From assembly GCA_004212135.1 (NCBI GenBank), contig RXIE01000174.1, positions 1 through 21,862 of the forward strand: a DNA stretch of 21,862 bases, given 5' to 3'. The notes beneath the pieces were generated by a model. It had not been told where the DNA came from, made no database searches, and saw only the letters and a program-made list of their open reading frames with translations. Each line of letters opens with the position of its first letter. Within the stretch, counting starts at the first letter, position 1. This document shows, in pieces, positions 20,990 to 21,862 of this stretch. Source of the DNA: Candidatus Methanophagales archaeon ANME-1-THS. GTDB taxonomy: Archaea > Halobacteriota > Syntropharchaeia > Alkanophagales > Methanospirareceae. The position numbers were made by a program, and so were the translations under genes.

Positions 20990-21862
20990 ATGAAGATACT
21001 GGTAACGGGTGGCGCGGGGTTTATCGGCTCGAATCTCGTCGAGGCACTGGTCGGTGAACATGAGGTTACGGTGCTCGATAACTTTCATACCGGTTCGATG
21101 GAGAATTTGAGAGCGGTAAAAGACCGGATAAAGTTAATCGATGCTCCTTGTAGCGCTATCGCACAGCTCAAGCTCCCAACGGTCGAGATCATCTTCCATT
21201 TTGGCATTCCCTCGTCCTCGCCGATGTATAAAGAGAACCCGTTGCTCGTCGGTGAAGCGATTAACGATGCAATTCGGATCTTGGAATTTGCACGGAGGAA
21301 GAATGCGAAACTCATTTTCGCCTCATCGTCCTCGCTCTATAACGGGTTACTGCCCCCGCATCGGGAGGATATGCAGATCAAGGTGACCGATTACTATACC
21401 GAAGCGAGATTATGCATAGAACGGATCGCGCGGCTCTATTATATGTTATACCAGGTACGCTCGATTGGATTACGGTTCTTCAGTGTGTATGGGTTCCACG
21501 AGGAGGCGAAGGGTAAATACGCCAATATCGTCTCACAGTTCCTCTGGGAAATGAGAACAGGGAAATCGCCCACCATTTATGGAGACGGCAACCAGACAAG
21601 GGACTTTACCTTCGCGAAGGATGTGGTCGACGCCTGTATAAAAGCCATGGAATCTGAGGTGGACTGTGACATCTTCAACGTGGCAACCGGAGTAGAGACC
21701 TCATTTAACAGCGTCGTGAGCCTCCTCAATGACGTGCTCGGCACGGATATACAACCCACCCATCTCCCCAACCCCATACAGAACTACGTGGACAGAACCT
21801 TGGGCGATACCACAAAGACCAAACGGTATCTGGGCTTCACCTGTAAGTATGCGTTACGTGAA
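20990..21862 (+). CDS. NAD-dependent sugar-nucleotide epimerase/dehydratase (extended SDR), 3' end outside window
   Basis: The frame is open from the ATG at 20990 to the window edge (291 codons). The Rossmann motif TGGAGFIGSNLVEAL and Asp30 (VLDNFHTGS) fit NAD binding. Later blocks, GLRFFSVYGF, YGDGNQTRDFTFAKDVVDAC and FNVATGVETSFNSVV, are typical of GalE-like UDP-sugar epimerases/dehydratases. The catalytic segment is odd: ASSSSLYNG is present, but the Y-x-x-x-K is Tyr136-T-E-A-Arg140 (DYYTEARLCIE), so the general-base-activating Lys is Arg. Nucleotide-sugar modification for surface glycans is the likely role, but the reaction may differ. Confidence 0.85.
   Translation, partial: MKILVTGGAGFIGSNLVEALVGEHEVTVLDNFHTGSMENLRAVKDRIKLIDAPCSAIAQLKLPTVEIIFHFGIPSSSPMYKENPLLVGEAINDAIRILEFARRKNAKLIFASSSSLYNGLLPPHREDMQIKVTDYYTEARLCIERIARLYYMLYQVRSIGLRFFSVYGFHEEAKGKYANIVSQFLWEMRTGKSPTIYGDGNQTRDFTFAKDVVDACIKAMESEVDCDIFNVATGVETSFNSVVSLLNDVLGTDIQPTHLPNPIQNYVDRTLGDTTKTKRYLGFTCKYALRE

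Noticed and set aside
1..21862. CRISPR array or direct-repeat cluster
   Set aside because: I saw no regularly spaced repeats; the only exact tandem repeat is the 28-bp pheS promoter duplication.

Overview
The window reads as a chromosomal segment of an uncultured archaeon, most likely a euryarchaeote near the methanogen/methanotroph lineages (Methanophagales/ANME-1 or a relative; this placement is inferred from family resemblance only). The evidence is archaeal TATA boxes in front of many genes, often combined with GGAGGTGA-type ribosome binding sites or with leaderless starts. The gene families also fit: archaeal-type TyrS and PheS-alpha, a stand-alone Bud32 kinase, archease, a two-thioredoxin-fold disulfide oxidoreductase and a glucosyl-3-phosphoglycerate synthase-like enzyme. 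Genes lie on both strands in short units.

Left end (1-2455): the N-terminus of an insertion-sequence transposase runs off the left edge, and the IS end appears to sit inside a small TRAM-domain gene and truncate it. A DHA2-type MFS exporter and an unknown helical protein follow. 2500-4880: a tight three-gene operon encodes two paralogous DUF1538 membrane proteins and a P-II-like regulator with an altered T-loop, which looks like a complete but uncharacterised transport module. A small zinc-ribbon protein comes next. 5100-6760: dihydroxy-acid dehydratase (IlvD), of a somewhat divergent type.

6830-10540 is envelope and stress related. It holds a lipoprotein, a membrane-anchored winged-helix regulator, a secreted SIMPL-domain protein, an msrA/gamma-carbonic-anhydrase pair and a tiny one-helix membrane protein. 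A TTCGTAG element lies 12-13 bases before the TATA boxes of both the lipoprotein and the SIMPL gene, on either side of the membrane regulator, suggesting a local regulon.

10675-14700: a GpgS-like compatible-solute enzyme, an orphan 325-residue protein, and a thiol-redox operon (PDO plus a thioredoxin reductase that lacks the usual NADPH motif). 14767-19074 is largely translation related: two small Cys-rich proteins, Bud32 (t6A), TyrS and PheS. The pheS core promoter is a perfect 28-bp tandem duplication, giving two TATA boxes. 19075-21862: an intergenic region rich in GAACG/CGTTC, a 49-codon ORF with a strong ribosome binding site, a glycosylatable surface protein, archease, and a truncated sugar-nucleotide epimerase-like SDR with Arg in place of the catalytic Lys. 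Three convergent gene junctions carry strong hairpins likely to act as shared terminators. No tRNA, rRNA or CRISPR array was seen.
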